Assembly (NCBI GenBank): GCA_018873245.2
Contig: JAEMBT020000008.1
Coordinates: 5,698,001 to 5,762,000 of the forward strand
Length of the DNA: 64,000 nucleotides
Reading direction: 5' to 3'
Source: Archegozetes longisetosus
Lineage: Eukaryota; Arthropoda; Arachnida; Sarcoptiformes; Trhypochthoniidae
Position 1 is the stretch's first letter, and every line of letters begins with the position of its first letter. The notes beneath the pieces were generated by a model. It was not told the DNA's origin, ran no database searches, and was given only the letters and a program-made list of their open reading frames with translations. Below, piece after piece: positions 33,310 through 42,620 of this stretch. The position numbers and the translations under genes were made by a program.

Positions 33310-33712
33310 TCACTCTTTCCTAACATAGTAATGAGGCGCAAAACGCGTCCTGATCTTAAGTTCCGGCGGTAGTTCCTCCTCTGTGATTCTAGTACGAAAA
33401 CGAAACTCGTCTGGTGTGTCAGGTTTCAAATCAATTAACAAATAACTGAAAGGCTTCGAGGTTGCATCAGCAAAAATTTTCTGGAATGTTTTAGTCTTTT
33501 CGCCGAAAAGTTGATATTCTAAATGCTTTATATGGCTGCTATTCCTGAAGCTTTTCATTAGAATCATGTATTGACTATTCAGGTTGATATTTCTCATCTC
33601 TTTTCCTTGATGAAAAATATTTTGCACTATAAAGAAGACGCTAACATTCAAGTGATGACTCCCTTTTGTAAACAGATCACTCATTTTGGAACTTTTGGTC
33701 ATTTCAGTCATC
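33310..33712 (-). pseudogene. Polinton packaging ATPase, C-terminal half
   Basis: This frame encodes about 134 residues of an A32/FtsK-HerA-type genome-packaging ATPase. HHLNVSVFFIVQNIFHQGKE is the sensor region (Q after a hydrophobic strand) and the arginine-containing stretch MRNINLNSQYMILMKSFRN follows. The N-terminal half with Walker A and B lies 13.5 kb away at 47213-47510. The LTR element sits between them, and with one copy of the 4-bp target duplication the two halves are in the same frame. Confidence 0.85.
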
Positions 33713-33716
33713 ATAT
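33713..33716. repeat. 4-bp target-site duplication (ATAT) of the LTR element
   Basis: ATAT before the 5' LTR is matched by ATAT at 47209-47212 after the 3' LTR. Four-base AT-type duplications are usual for errantivirus-like Ty3/gypsy elements. Confidence 0.85.
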
Positions 33717-34057
33717 TGCAAGGAATTTTCCTTTATTCTCTTTCTACACCCTTAACTTTACTTTCCCACAGATGAACATAAATCACAAAACAGGGACCAG
33801 ACATAATCAGGATTAGTAATTCAAAAGTATCCCCACTCCTAACCATTGTCTAACAAAAATAACTCCTCTTTCTCGACTATTGGTTAAAACTTGTTAAGCC
33901 TCTACCCTAAATTTAGATCGAACTCTTCCTATAAGAGTGATCGACAAATATGTATTCTCGGTCTTGTACCTCATATTACCATAATAAAATAGCTACTGTA
34001 GTTACAATAGTTGTGTCATTGTTACGAAATTGTGTTGTGCTACGATTCTATGTTGCA
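33717..34057 (+). repeat. 5' LTR (341 bp)
   Basis: Begins TGCAAGGAATT and ends TATGTTGCA; pairs with 46868-47208, differing at 8 positions. Confidence 0.93.
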
Positions 34058-34061
34058 AATA

Positions 34062-34079
34062 TGGAGGTCCCACAGAGAT
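34062..34079 (+). promoter_or_regulatory. primer-binding site, tRNA-Gln type
   Basis: TGGAGGTCCCACAGAGAT starts 4 nt after the LTR. It is complementary to a tRNA 3' end reading ...GTGGGACCTCCA, which matches animal tRNA-Gln(UUG) as I remember it. Confidence 0.7.
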
Positions 34080-34452
34080 GGTGATAGACGATACCGTTTG
34101 GCCGACAACCTACTAAACACCGCTTAGAGTCACTTGGGAAAGACTGTGTGTTCTGGTTCTTGGGATTCGTTATCGTGGCTATTCACCAAAGGTAAGTTTG
34201 AACTCAAGCAATATAGTCGTGGTCCGACATAATCAGGAGCAACGGTGTGATTTGAGGTAGACCAATTTCTTAGAGAAATTTGTCCAGAGTGCTGATCAAA
34301 CGAGTTTGCGTTTCGTGAAAGTAGTTAGTGTTTGACTACTAGTTAGTGTTAGTTCGTCGTGTTACGTTACTACGATACCAGCAGGTAAAGGTATCGGTGG
34401 TACACCTAAGACACCTGTAGCGGCGACGGGTGGTACCTCTGGTTTAATTCCC

Positions 34453-35595
34453 ATGGCAATTACCCTAGACCAGGTGAGACGGGTCGTGAACGACGCCGTT
34501 TCCGGTGGTATTGCGACCATTGGGGGTTTTAAAATTGATAAGTATGATGGCAGAATAAGTGCCGATGCGATTGAGTGGATCGACTCGTATGTCGATACCA
34601 CCAACTTGAAGGGTTGGAATGATGAACAAAGGTTTCAGAACTTCAACCAGTTTCTATTTAAAAATGCCAAAAATTGGTATAAACTGTATGTCAAGAAATC
34701 CTCCTCACCACCCACTAACTGGGCTGAACTTATGGCGGCATTCCTTGACTATCACGTACCAACAGATAGGGCTAACTCTTTAAGAGAACAGATGGTGAAT
34801 AGAAAACAAACAGATGAAGATGTAATACAGTATATAACAGATAAGCGACTCCTTTGTCTGGAGATGAATCCGAGCATGCTTTTTGCTGAAATGCGTAGTT
34901 TCATTATTGAGGGAATTATACCAGAGATAAGGGCTACAATAACTCATAAAGAAAACCTCAATTTTACAGCACTCCAGCAAAATGCGATTAATATAGAAAA
35001 AGGACTTAAGGATACAGGGAAATTATCCAAAGCTAAAAACGAATACGAGATTCGTATGTTAAATAATGAGGAAAATGTAAGGACTTTAACCGAAACATTA
35101 AATAGGATGTGTGAAAAGTTTGAGGAGACTATGTTAGACCTTAAAAAAGGCAACAGGCGTTCACGCCGGGACAGAGAATTTGATAGGTATGGAAGAAAAC
35201 TTATCGACCGTTCGCGAGATAGATCTCGTGAGATGTACGTAAATGCCTCACACGACTCATCACGCGATTACAGTAGAAGTTATTCAAGGGATAGAGATAA
35301 AAGAGATTACGATTATACTAGAGACACCTCTAACAGTCGAAGAAAAACAAGATTCAACAATACAAGTTCTTCGTCAGAAGAAAGATATAGTAACGAGGAC
35401 TCGTATAGGCTAAACAGTAACTATAATAAGAGGAAACGAAATAAGAGAGATCTTAATTATAGCAGGAAAGATCAGGTTAACGAGAACGATAAACCTATTA
35501 AGCGTGTTGAATTTGACATTGCTAGGAAGCTAAACGATAGCCGCAACCTTAATGAAGACATCAAGTGTTTCAACTGCCAAAAAGTTGGGCATTGA
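34453..35595 (+). CDS. LTR-element Gag, truncated in the zinc knuckle
   Basis: This 380-residue frame starts at the first ATG (34453). Residues about 10-190 form a Ty3-type retrotransposon Gag (capsid) domain (WNDEQRFQNFNQFLFKNAKN, LREQMVNRKQTDEDV). A long Arg/Ser/Asp/Tyr-rich stretch (RDRSREMYV, SRDYSRSYSRDRDKRDY) follows, suggesting RNA binding. It ends in CFNCQKVGH, the start of a CCHC zinc knuckle that is cut off by the deletion joining gag to RNase H. Gag would assemble the particle and package RNA. Confidence 0.85.
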   Translation: MAITLDQVRRVVNDAVSGGIATIGGFKIDKYDGRISADAIEWIDSYVDTTNLKGWNDEQRFQNFNQFLFKNAKNWYKLYVKKSSSPPTNWAELMAAFLDYHVPTDRANSLREQMVNRKQTDEDVIQYITDKRLLCLEMNPSMLFAEMRSFIIEGIIPEIRATITHKENLNFTALQQNAINIEKGLKDTGKLSKAKNEYEIRMLNNEENVRTLTETLNRMCEKFEETMLDLKKGNRRSRRDREFDRYGRKLIDRSRDRSREMYVNASHDSSRDYSRSYSRDRDKRDYDYTRDTSNSRRKTRFNNTSSSSEERYSNEDSYRLNSNYNKRKRNKRDLNYSRKDQVNENDKPIKRVEFDIARKLNDSRNLNEDIKCFNCQKVGH

Positions 35596-36235
35596 CAGTA
35601 AGTTACCCATAGAAATTCACACAGATGGTAGTCTCAAAGGTATAGGCGGAGCCCTTTATCATGTCATAGACGGACAATCTCATCCGTTCTGCTTTGTAAG
35701 TTGGCTCTTACATAATGCAGAGAAAAACTATTCAATACCAGAGATTGAATGCTTAGCTATAGTAAAAGTCACCATTAAGTGTCAACAATACTTAATGGGG
35801 ACACACTTTGTAGTCGTTACAGACCATCTGGCCCTTAAATGGATGTCTGAGAAGCAAAGTTTAAATAATAGGCTCACACGTTGGTCATTACACCTTCAAA
35901 GCTTCGACTACACAATAAAGCATAGAAGTGGTAAACTCAATGTAGTTGCAGATGCGTTAAGTAGATTTCCTGTGGGTCAACCTGAAATTCTGGACGATAA
36001 TCTAGAAAGACACTGTCTCGTAATGTCTCATGCCAAGTATTGTCAAGACATTAATTCATCAGACTATGAGATAGATATACCCCATAGACAGAGATATGAC
36101 CCCCACTTCGGAAAAATTTACCGATTGAAGATCCCTCTAAATGTTACGATGAGAAGTTACTTAACAACTATGCTATTAGATATAAAATACTTTACAAGCG
36201 CATCAAGATTAACAAAGAAAGAAAACTAGTTGTTT
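35586..36235 (+). pseudogene. Pol remnant: RNase H domain
   Basis: Directly after the truncated Gag knuckle the frame changes and reads LPIEIHTDGSLKGIGGALYH, EKNYSIPEIECLAIVK and VVVTDHLALKWM. These are the D, E and D acidic residues of a Ty3/gypsy RNase H, ending VADALSRFPV. Protease and the reverse transcriptase fingers/palm, including the YxDD loop, are absent. A frameshift near 36150 leads into the integrase frame. Confidence 0.9.
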
Positions 36236-36237
36236 GC

Positions 36238-37590
36238 ATTCCAACAGAGCTTATTCTAGATGTCCTTTACGCCTATCATGATGATCTGCTTGGCGGAGCC
36301 CATCTAGGCATAAACAAAACTCTAGACAAAATAACTAACCGTTATTATTGGCCAAACATGAGATCAGATATAATTGAATACGTAAATACTTGTAAAGATT
36401 GTCAAACCAAAAAGAAGCCTCTGTTACCACAAGCAGGGCTAATGGTTCCCATGATAAAGAACGCTCCGTTTGAAATATTAGGTATTGACTTCCTGGGAAA
36501 ATTCAAGCTATCGAGATCCGGTAATACTTATATTATTGCTGCCACCGACTACTTCACTAAATGGGCCATCTGTAAAGCTATTCCGGCCGCAACCAAAGAG
36601 GCTGCAGCAGATTTTATCATTGAGAATATTATTTGTATCTTTGGCACTCCAAAGACCCTACTTAGTGATAGAGGTGTACAATTCAGAGCCCATTTCAGTC
36701 AAGCTATTTATGAAAGACTAGCAATTAGACATGTGACTACAACTTCGTACCATCCACAGTGCAACGGACTGACAGAAAAATACAACCAAACACTAGCCAA
36801 AATGATATCTAACTATGTATCAAAGTCACAGGATGACTGGGATAGAGCCTTACAGTGGGTTACGTTCTCATATAATACTTCCCTAAACGCTACCACTGGT
36901 TATTCACCTTTTAGGTTACTATTTGGCAGAGACCCAGTACTCCCCCCTGATAGAGTAACAGGAGTACCAGTATTAGGCGTCTGGTCTGAAGATCAGTACC
37001 TCGAAAGCCTAGATAACTCTATTAAAGATATGCATAAAAATGTTGCTAACAATATACATAAAGCGGCAGAAAGGAATAAACTGCACTACGACAAGCGTCA
37101 CCGAAGTGTTACATTCAAGAAAGGGGACACAGTCTTAGTATTTTACCCAACAAGAATAGTGGGAAAGTCAGAAAAACTTCTCCACCCGTTCCATGGTCCG
37201 TTCACCATCAAGAAGTGCTATTCTAATGGCGTAAATTATGAAATTGAAGGCACTCTGAACGGCAGAAAAATTGTTCTAGATTGTGTGCATGTTAGCCGGA
37301 TTAAACTCTATTCTGATAGAGAGAAACTAATATCTAGACTAGAAGCGCTAGCAGATGAGGATATAAACTCTGAAGATAGTGATAGCTACGAAGATAAAAT
37401 TCAGTCGGAAGTAGTCGAATACATACACTCGAAAGAGTGCCCTAATAGTAGCTCCTCTACAGAGATTTATGATTACAAATCAGAACTCAAGGAACTTAAC
37501 AAAGTCCAACAGTCACATCAGAGCGAAGAAAATCAAGAAGTGATCTCGAAAATTCATGCACAAACTCCTACTGCCTTAAGGAGGTCACAG
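36238..37590 (+). CDS. LTR-element integrase, in frame with Env
   Basis: The zinc-binding HHCC part (HDDLLGGAHLGINKTL, then CKDCQTKK) lies at about 36275-36420. The catalytic core has LGIDFLGKF, LLSDRGVQF and LTEKYNQTL (D,D,E). A GPY/F-like C-terminal part (HPFHGPFTIKKCY) and a long acidic tail follow. The frame does not stop after integrase but runs straight into the Env signal peptide near 37610, so Env is made either from a spliced message or by processing. No defects in the integrase core are visible. Confidence 0.88.
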
Positions 37591-39034
37591 AGAATCCGTA
37601 AACCTCGTACATTCTTCGATCAGTCACTTTTATCTTTAATGCTCCTATTTTATCTGACGATTCCAGTGTTCTCTTCACTACAAAAGCTCAATCCTTTAGT
37701 CTGGAGAAAATCACAAAAACCAGTCATAACTGGCGTTAATCGTGTGTTGATTACAGTCAGATATGAATCACCTTGTCTTGCATTCCTAGAACCCACATTT
37801 ATCCCCTATCGCAACAATGAACTGAAAGACTGGTGCAACAAACAACTTAATACAGATTTCATTGAGCCTCTTCGAAAATTTTGCAGAAGTCCGTACCACA
37901 TGCCTGATGCTGAGGTCGTATTTAAAAGACAGAAGCGCTTGGCATTGCTCGCTATAGGTCTTATAGCTGTTTTCGCAGTAGCAATCACGAAAACAGTCGG
38001 AGTTTCTGTCTCCGCTCTAGTACAAGTCTCGAAAGCTAAGGAGCAAATTGAAGAGTTGAAGGAGAATCAACAAAAGATGCTTGAAAAACTCTCAATGCTA
38101 GAAAGCAACCAAGAACGAGTTAAGAAAATAATAGGCTTACTACAGTCAGAAATTGAAGGTATAGGGTATCAGGTAAAGGGAATCACCGATTCCCTGAGAT
38201 TACTACAAAACCATCTACCATCATTTATGATATACGTGTCGCATCTGGCAGCTCGCTTAGCCTTAACCCACGATAAACTCGCGGACATTGGTCGAAAGTG
38301 GAAAACTGGTGTAGTTGATGAAAAGATTCTTGAGATATTCAACTTCAGCCTTCCATGTAGTCCAAACTGTAATTTAAGTCTCGCTGAACCAAAAGATTGT
38401 GTGCTTAACGAAGATAAACAGATGATAAGTATGGTATTTGATATCAAAAGTACGCAATCCAACACATCCATAATGATAGCTGATCCTTTCACACTTTACC
38501 CAAGAAGAAACGACAATTCGACAATATGCCCTATCCGTTATAATGGACCGCAAAATGTAGTATACAATTACAAGTCTGATTGTGTAGTAGTACTTCCGTC
38601 CTCTCCAAATACACTTCAAAACCTTGTCGTTGTCCCTAATTTTGATTCATGTCAGTCTAGACTACCTATCAACATCACGAAAAAATACTGGAAAGCAGAG
38701 AAATGTGAGGACATACACACGGTAACCGTAGAAGATATAGTCCAGATCAAACAAGTCGCAGACAATAATTACCTTTATTGTGAAAGCTTTGATATCAAAA
38801 TATACAATCGTACGATAGAATGCCCTCCATTTGTCTTTGCACTACCAACAACCACAACCTTTGATATTGGGAACCTTCATTATGAAGGGAAACAAACTCG
38901 CATTAACGGTGAAGTAAGTTTAACGGCCTCACAATCACAGAGAATCAACTTTCACTTAATGCCAAACTTGCATAACTTCGATTTCGAAAGCATTTCTGTG
39001 CAAGTGAATAAAGAACTAAAATCTATTGATACTA
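37591..39034 (+). pseudogene. Env 1: fusion-type envelope protein, split by a LINE
   Basis: A signal-peptide-like segment (SLLSLMLLFYLTIPVFSS) is followed by a short amino-terminal subunit of about 90 residues with paired Cys. Then come a furin-type site RQKR (37927-37938), a hydrophobic fusion-peptide-like stretch (LALLAIGLIAVFAVAITK) and a heptad coiled-coil region (about 38030-38160). A Cys-containing ectodomain follows, to 39034. The short/long subunit plan resembles baculovirus F and errantivirus Env. The LINE at 39035-42608 separates it from its membrane anchor (about 42650-42730: IFLGLVVVSLILAIVYLI). The frame matches on both sides of the LINE when one target-duplication copy is counted. 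Confidence 0.8.
39023..39034. repeat. 12-bp target-site duplication of the inner LINE (left)
   Basis: CTATTGATACTA, repeated exactly at 42609-42620. Confidence 0.88.
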
Positions 39035-39064
39035 TCATTTTTTTGCAATAACCGCTTATCCTTA

Positions 39065-42000
39065 TTAGGGTTGCGGGGTTCGTAGCTTGCCTAACTGTTG
39101 GGACCAAGCTTTTCTGTCTCTTGCAATGCTCTCTATTTCTTCATTCTTGAGACCCAATTTCTCATCTGCGATGTTGTAGCTGTAATCCTTCCATCTTCTT
39201 CTGGGTCTCCCTCTTGGACGTTTACTTGTTGGACATGCTTCGTAGACTTGTTTTACTAGTCTGTCTTGTGGCATTCTAATCAGGTGACCTAACCACTTAA
39301 GCTGCGACCTCTCTATCCAGAGAAGCAGCGGACTTACCTGTAGGGTTTCTCGGATGTCTGAACTCCTTATTCTATCGAGTAATGTCAATCCAGCTATCCT
39401 TCTTAGAAACCTCATTTCTGCCGCCTGTACTCGCGATTTCATTCTTTCGGTCATGACCCATTGCTCATGTCCATAGGTGAGGATAGGTCTATACACGGAT
39501 TTGTAGATTGAGAGCTTGGTCTTCGTGCTGAGTTCTCTTTTTGTTACGACGGTCCTGTACAACTGTCGCATGACTCCAGCTGCTGCTCCAATACGCGATG
39601 TTAATTCCGTGTCCCATTTTCCGTCACTCGTGAATGTTACCCCGAGATACTTGAACTTCTCAACCTCTAGGAGTGGGGACCCACTAACATGCAGGTTGCC
39701 ACTCACATGTGGAGTTCTAGATATCGTCATTGCCTGTGTTTTTGATGTACTGATTTTCATTCCGACCGCATTACATTCTTCATTGAACCTATCTAGTGCC
39801 TGCTGGAGATCTGCCCTGGTAGACGCAAGTTTTGCAACGTCGTCTGCGAAGAGAAGGTTGCTCACCCTTGCATCTCCTATCGAGATACACTCATTGCCTT
39901 GGCTGCGCCTCGATATCCTATCCATGAAGACTGTGAATAGGAGTGGAGACAATACGCAACCTTGGCGGAGTCCAGCGTTTACCATGAAGGTTTTTGATTT
40001 CAACCCATTTATTCGAACACAACTCCCACAGTGATTGTACAGTGATTTTATTGCTCTTAGTAGCACACCTCTTATGTTGTATTCTTCTAGCACCTTCCAG
40101 AGTACATCTCTTGGCACACGATCATATGCTTTCTCTAGATCAATGAAGCACGTGTGAACTGGTCTCCCATATTCCCAAGATTTTTCATATACTTGTGCTA
40201 GGGTAAAGAGTTGGTCTGTTGTTCCGCGGCCTGGGCGGAATCCACATTGCTCCTCTTGGATTAAAGGTTCCACTTTTTTCCGGCACTTTTGCTCTACTAT
40301 TTTTGCATATACCTTTCCAGCCTGACTAAGGAGAGTTATGCCCCGATAGTTTGAGCATTCTCTGTGATCTCCTTTCTTGAACAGTGGTACCACTATGCCC
40401 TGCTGCCAATCTTTTGGTGCCTTCCCTATCTTCCATGACACATTGATCACTCGTGTCAACCATTCGCACCCTTTACGGCCCATGGCCTTCAGCATTTCTG
40501 CTCGTATTTCATCAATTCCGGCAGCTTTCCCATTCTTCAGATTTTTAATTGCAGTCATAACTTCCTCTTGTAGAATTGGGTCTACTGGTTCGTTAATACT
40601 GCTGATGTGATCATCAGGCGTAGCTTCCACTGGGTTGAGGAGTTCCTTGAAGTGTTCTCTCCATCTGGCAAGTATCTTGTTGTTATCCGTGATCACCTCC
40701 CCGGATTTGCTTTTGATGGTCCGTAAAGCATCTTGTTTTCCTCGTCGTATTCTTCGAATTTTTTGCCAGAACGTTTTCACTGCTGTTTTGTGGTTATCCT
40801 CTAAGATCATACCAAATTCCTCCCACGCTCGCGCTTTTGCTTCCGACACCGTTCTTGCGGCTTCCTTTCGGGCTGCTCGATATTTGTTAACAGCATCTGG
40901 TGTTTTGTTGTGCAGCATTTCTTTGAATGCAGTCTTTTTCCTTTGAACGGCTATTTTGACTTCTTCATTCCACCACGGTGTTCTTTGGCCGCCTCCGAAT
41001 GCTGCGCCAACACGTTTAATTCCGCATGCTTCGGTTGCTGCCTCAATCACCGCTTCCTTGAAGAGACTCCATTCCTTTTCTGCGCTCTCTGTTGCGTTGG
41101 GAGTCATTAAATACCTGTTACGTATGTGTGCTTCGAATGCGGTCCTGGTGTTGTTATTAGCCAGATCTTCCCATCTAATTCTGGTGATCTGTTTCGGTGC
41201 TCTTGGCCTGTCTGGCCTTCTTCCTTCGAACCGTATCCTGCTCACTACGAGATGATGATCAGTTGACAGCTCTGCCCCTCTTTTAACCCTGGTGTCCAAC
41301 ACTAGCCGCCGAAGATCGCTAGATACGACTATAAAGTCTATTATTGATCTGTAGCCTCTCGTATCCTGCTTCCAGGTATACTTGTGGTGCGCCTTGTGCT
41401 TGAAGAAGGTATTTGTTATGGACATTGCGTTATTTGCGCAGAAATCCAATACCATCTCACCATTCTTATTAGTATGGGCATCGCCGTTCCTCCCAATCAC
41501 ACCTTTCCAGGTATGATCGTCAACGCCAACATGTGCGTTGAAGTCTCCAAGAACGACGATTGAGTCATTGACTGGTATTTTGTCAATTATTTGTGCTACT
41601 TTGTCGAGAAAACCTGGGTAATCGGTTTCGTTGTTCGGTGCGTACACCGAGATGAAGGTGATTATTTGGCCCCGTGGGATTCGAACTCGTATTGCACATA
41701 CTCTTTCATCTTCTGGGATCCATTCAAGTACACATGGGGTAAGCCGGGGGCTTGTGAGTATCCCCACTCCCGCTTTACCCCGTTCTTGGACGTTAACTCC
41801 AGAGTAGTAAAGGGTCCATCCTCGTTCCAAATTGACTGTTCCAGAAACTTTGCTATGTGTCGAAGATAAACCTACTATATCTAGCCGGTATTTCTCTATC
41901 TCTTCCACTAGTTCTTTTTCTTTTCCAGCCAATGAGGTGACGTTCCATGTCCCAATGTCCATTATCCATTGCTGTGTCGTGATCCGTTTGGTCCTGTTAA

Positions 42001-42217
42001 GCTTGCTACTAGAGCACTGCGCATCCCATTTATGAGAATCAAGGCGATTTGCGAGACCACTTTGATTTGTCGCGTAGCCATTCGGGCTGTGCCCGGCCGC
42101 CCGCCGCGTAGAGCGACCGCCAGACGCTCGCCTAGTTCCGCCCCCAGGTCTGGCACCAGGAGCGTACCCTGGTATCCCTAATCCAGGAGAGGTTACGTTT
42201 TTTGGTTTATACGACAT
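39065..42217 (-). CDS. LINE endonuclease-reverse transcriptase, full-length frame
   Basis: This is a 1050-residue frame from ATG 42217. Residues about 1-85 are a low-complexity Gly/Arg leader. The APE-type endonuclease (about 88-310) shows IGTWNVTSL, VLGDFNAHVG, TRGYRSIIDFIVV and the catalytic STDHHLV. The reverse transcriptase (about 515-790) shows CSNYRGITLLSQAGKVYAKI, CFIDLEKAYDRVPRDVLW, GLRQGCVLSPLLF and the catalytic LLFADDVAKL. The C-terminus has LKWLGHLIRMPQDR and RPRGRPRRRWKD, usual for RTE-like elements. The enzyme nicks the target and primes reverse transcription there. No internal stop or frameshift; possibly still competent. Confidence 0.9.
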   Translation of the reverse strand: MSYKPKNVTSPGLGIPGYAPGARPGGGTRRASGGRSTRRAAGHSPNGYATNQSGLANRLDSHKWDAQCSSSKLNRTKRITTQQWIMDIGTWNVTSLAGKEKELVEEIEKYRLDIVGLSSTHSKVSGTVNLERGWTLYYSGVNVQERGKAGVGILTSPRLTPCVLEWIPEDERVCAIRVRIPRGQIITFISVYAPNNETDYPGFLDKVAQIIDKIPVNDSIVVLGDFNAHVGVDDHTWKGVIGRNGDAHTNKNGEMVLDFCANNAMSITNTFFKHKAHHKYTWKQDTRGYRSIIDFIVVSSDLRRLVLDTRVKRGAELSTDHHLVVSRIRFEGRRPDRPRAPKQITRIRWEDLANNNTRTAFEAHIRNRYLMTPNATESAEKEWSLFKEAVIEAATEACGIKRVGAAFGGGQRTPWWNEEVKIAVQRKKTAFKEMLHNKTPDAVNKYRAARKEAARTVSEAKARAWEEFGMILEDNHKTAVKTFWQKIRRIRRGKQDALRTIKSKSGEVITDNNKILARWREHFKELLNPVEATPDDHISSINEPVDPILQEEVMTAIKNLKNGKAAGIDEIRAEMLKAMGRKGCEWLTRVINVSWKIGKAPKDWQQGIVVPLFKKGDHRECSNYRGITLLSQAGKVYAKIVEQKCRKKVEPLIQEEQCGFRPGRGTTDQLFTLAQVYEKSWEYGRPVHTCFIDLEKAYDRVPRDVLWKVLEEYNIRGVLLRAIKSLYNHCGSCVRINGLKSKTFMVNAGLRQGCVLSPLLFTVFMDRISRRSQGNECISIGDARVSNLLFADDVAKLASTRADLQQALDRFNEECNAVGMKISTSKTQAMTISRTPHVSGNLHVSGSPLLEVEKFKYLGVTFTSDGKWDTELTSRIGAAAGVMRQLYRTVVTKRELSTKTKLSIYKSVYRPILTYGHEQWVMTERMKSRVQAAEMRFLRRIAGLTLLDRIRSSDIRETLQVSPLLLWIERSQLKWLGHLIRMPQDRLVKQVYEACPTSKRPRGRPRRRWKDYSYNIADEKLGLKNEEIESIARDRKAWSQQLGKLRTPQP

Positions 42218-42529
42218 TACATGTTAAAATTTACATAATGGGTTTTTTTAATTATGCTCAACCAAAATTTTAGCATAATTGGTTGCATTTTATTTGGTAA
42301 CCCAGTTTTGCTTCTGGACTTTTTGATTTGCCTGTCGGCGACCAGGTATGTCCTGGCCGTCCCATGTAGGGACTGAGGATTGGGGAACCCTCTAGAGTTT
42401 GTAAGACAACCTGAATCTTTTTACACGCGTGGTTGTTTGAGACTTACAGACCCCTTTTCGACTTCCCAGTGACGGCAGTAACTTTTTGTGAGTATAAACT
42501 TAAGAAAAAAGGCAGAAGAATCCGCGTGT

Positions 42530-42600
42530 CCTGGCCAAGACTCGATCCCGCAACCTTCATGTCTAAAGTCTAACACTCTAGCTACCGCGCCACTGAGGCG
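42530..42600 (-). promoter_or_regulatory. tRNA-like Pol III promoter region at the LINE 5' end
   Basis: Reading from 42599 on the minus strand, GCCTCAGTGGCGCGGTAGC begins a tRNA-like sequence with a box-A-like stretch. A GAAGGTTGCGGGATCGAGTC segment containing a box B follows. By eye it most resembles an elongator tRNA-Met, but the anticodon position does not read CAT and the acceptor stem does not close, so it is not a functional tRNA. It lies inside the LINE's target duplications, 8 nt from the 5' end. Confidence 0.65.
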
Positions 42601-42608
42601 TCTTTCAA

Positions 42609-42620
42609 CTATTGATACTA
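42609..42620. repeat. 12-bp target-site duplication of the inner LINE (right)
   Basis: Exact partner of 39023-39034. Confidence 0.88.

Larger units (their letters stand above)
39035..42608 (-). mobile_element. intact RTE-like LINE with a tRNA-like 5' head
   Basis: The 12-bp duplication CTATTGATACTA (39023-39034, 42609-42620) defines a 3574-bp insert on the minus strand. It has one long uninterrupted frame, a very short 3' UTR (about 30 bp, ending GCAAAAAAATGA), and a 390-bp 5' UTR whose first 80 bases look like a tRNA gene. One-frame EN-RT with a short 3' UTR suggests the RTE group. An uncorrupted 1050-codon frame implies recent insertion. Confidence 0.9.

Noticed and set aside
39516-42181. 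Plus-strand open frames up to 172 codons
   Set aside because: Antisense shadows of the intact LINE frame 39065-42217.
42530-42600. Functional tRNA gene
   Set aside because: The acceptor stem does not pair and the anticodon position is not that of the tRNA it resembles; it lies within LINE target duplications.
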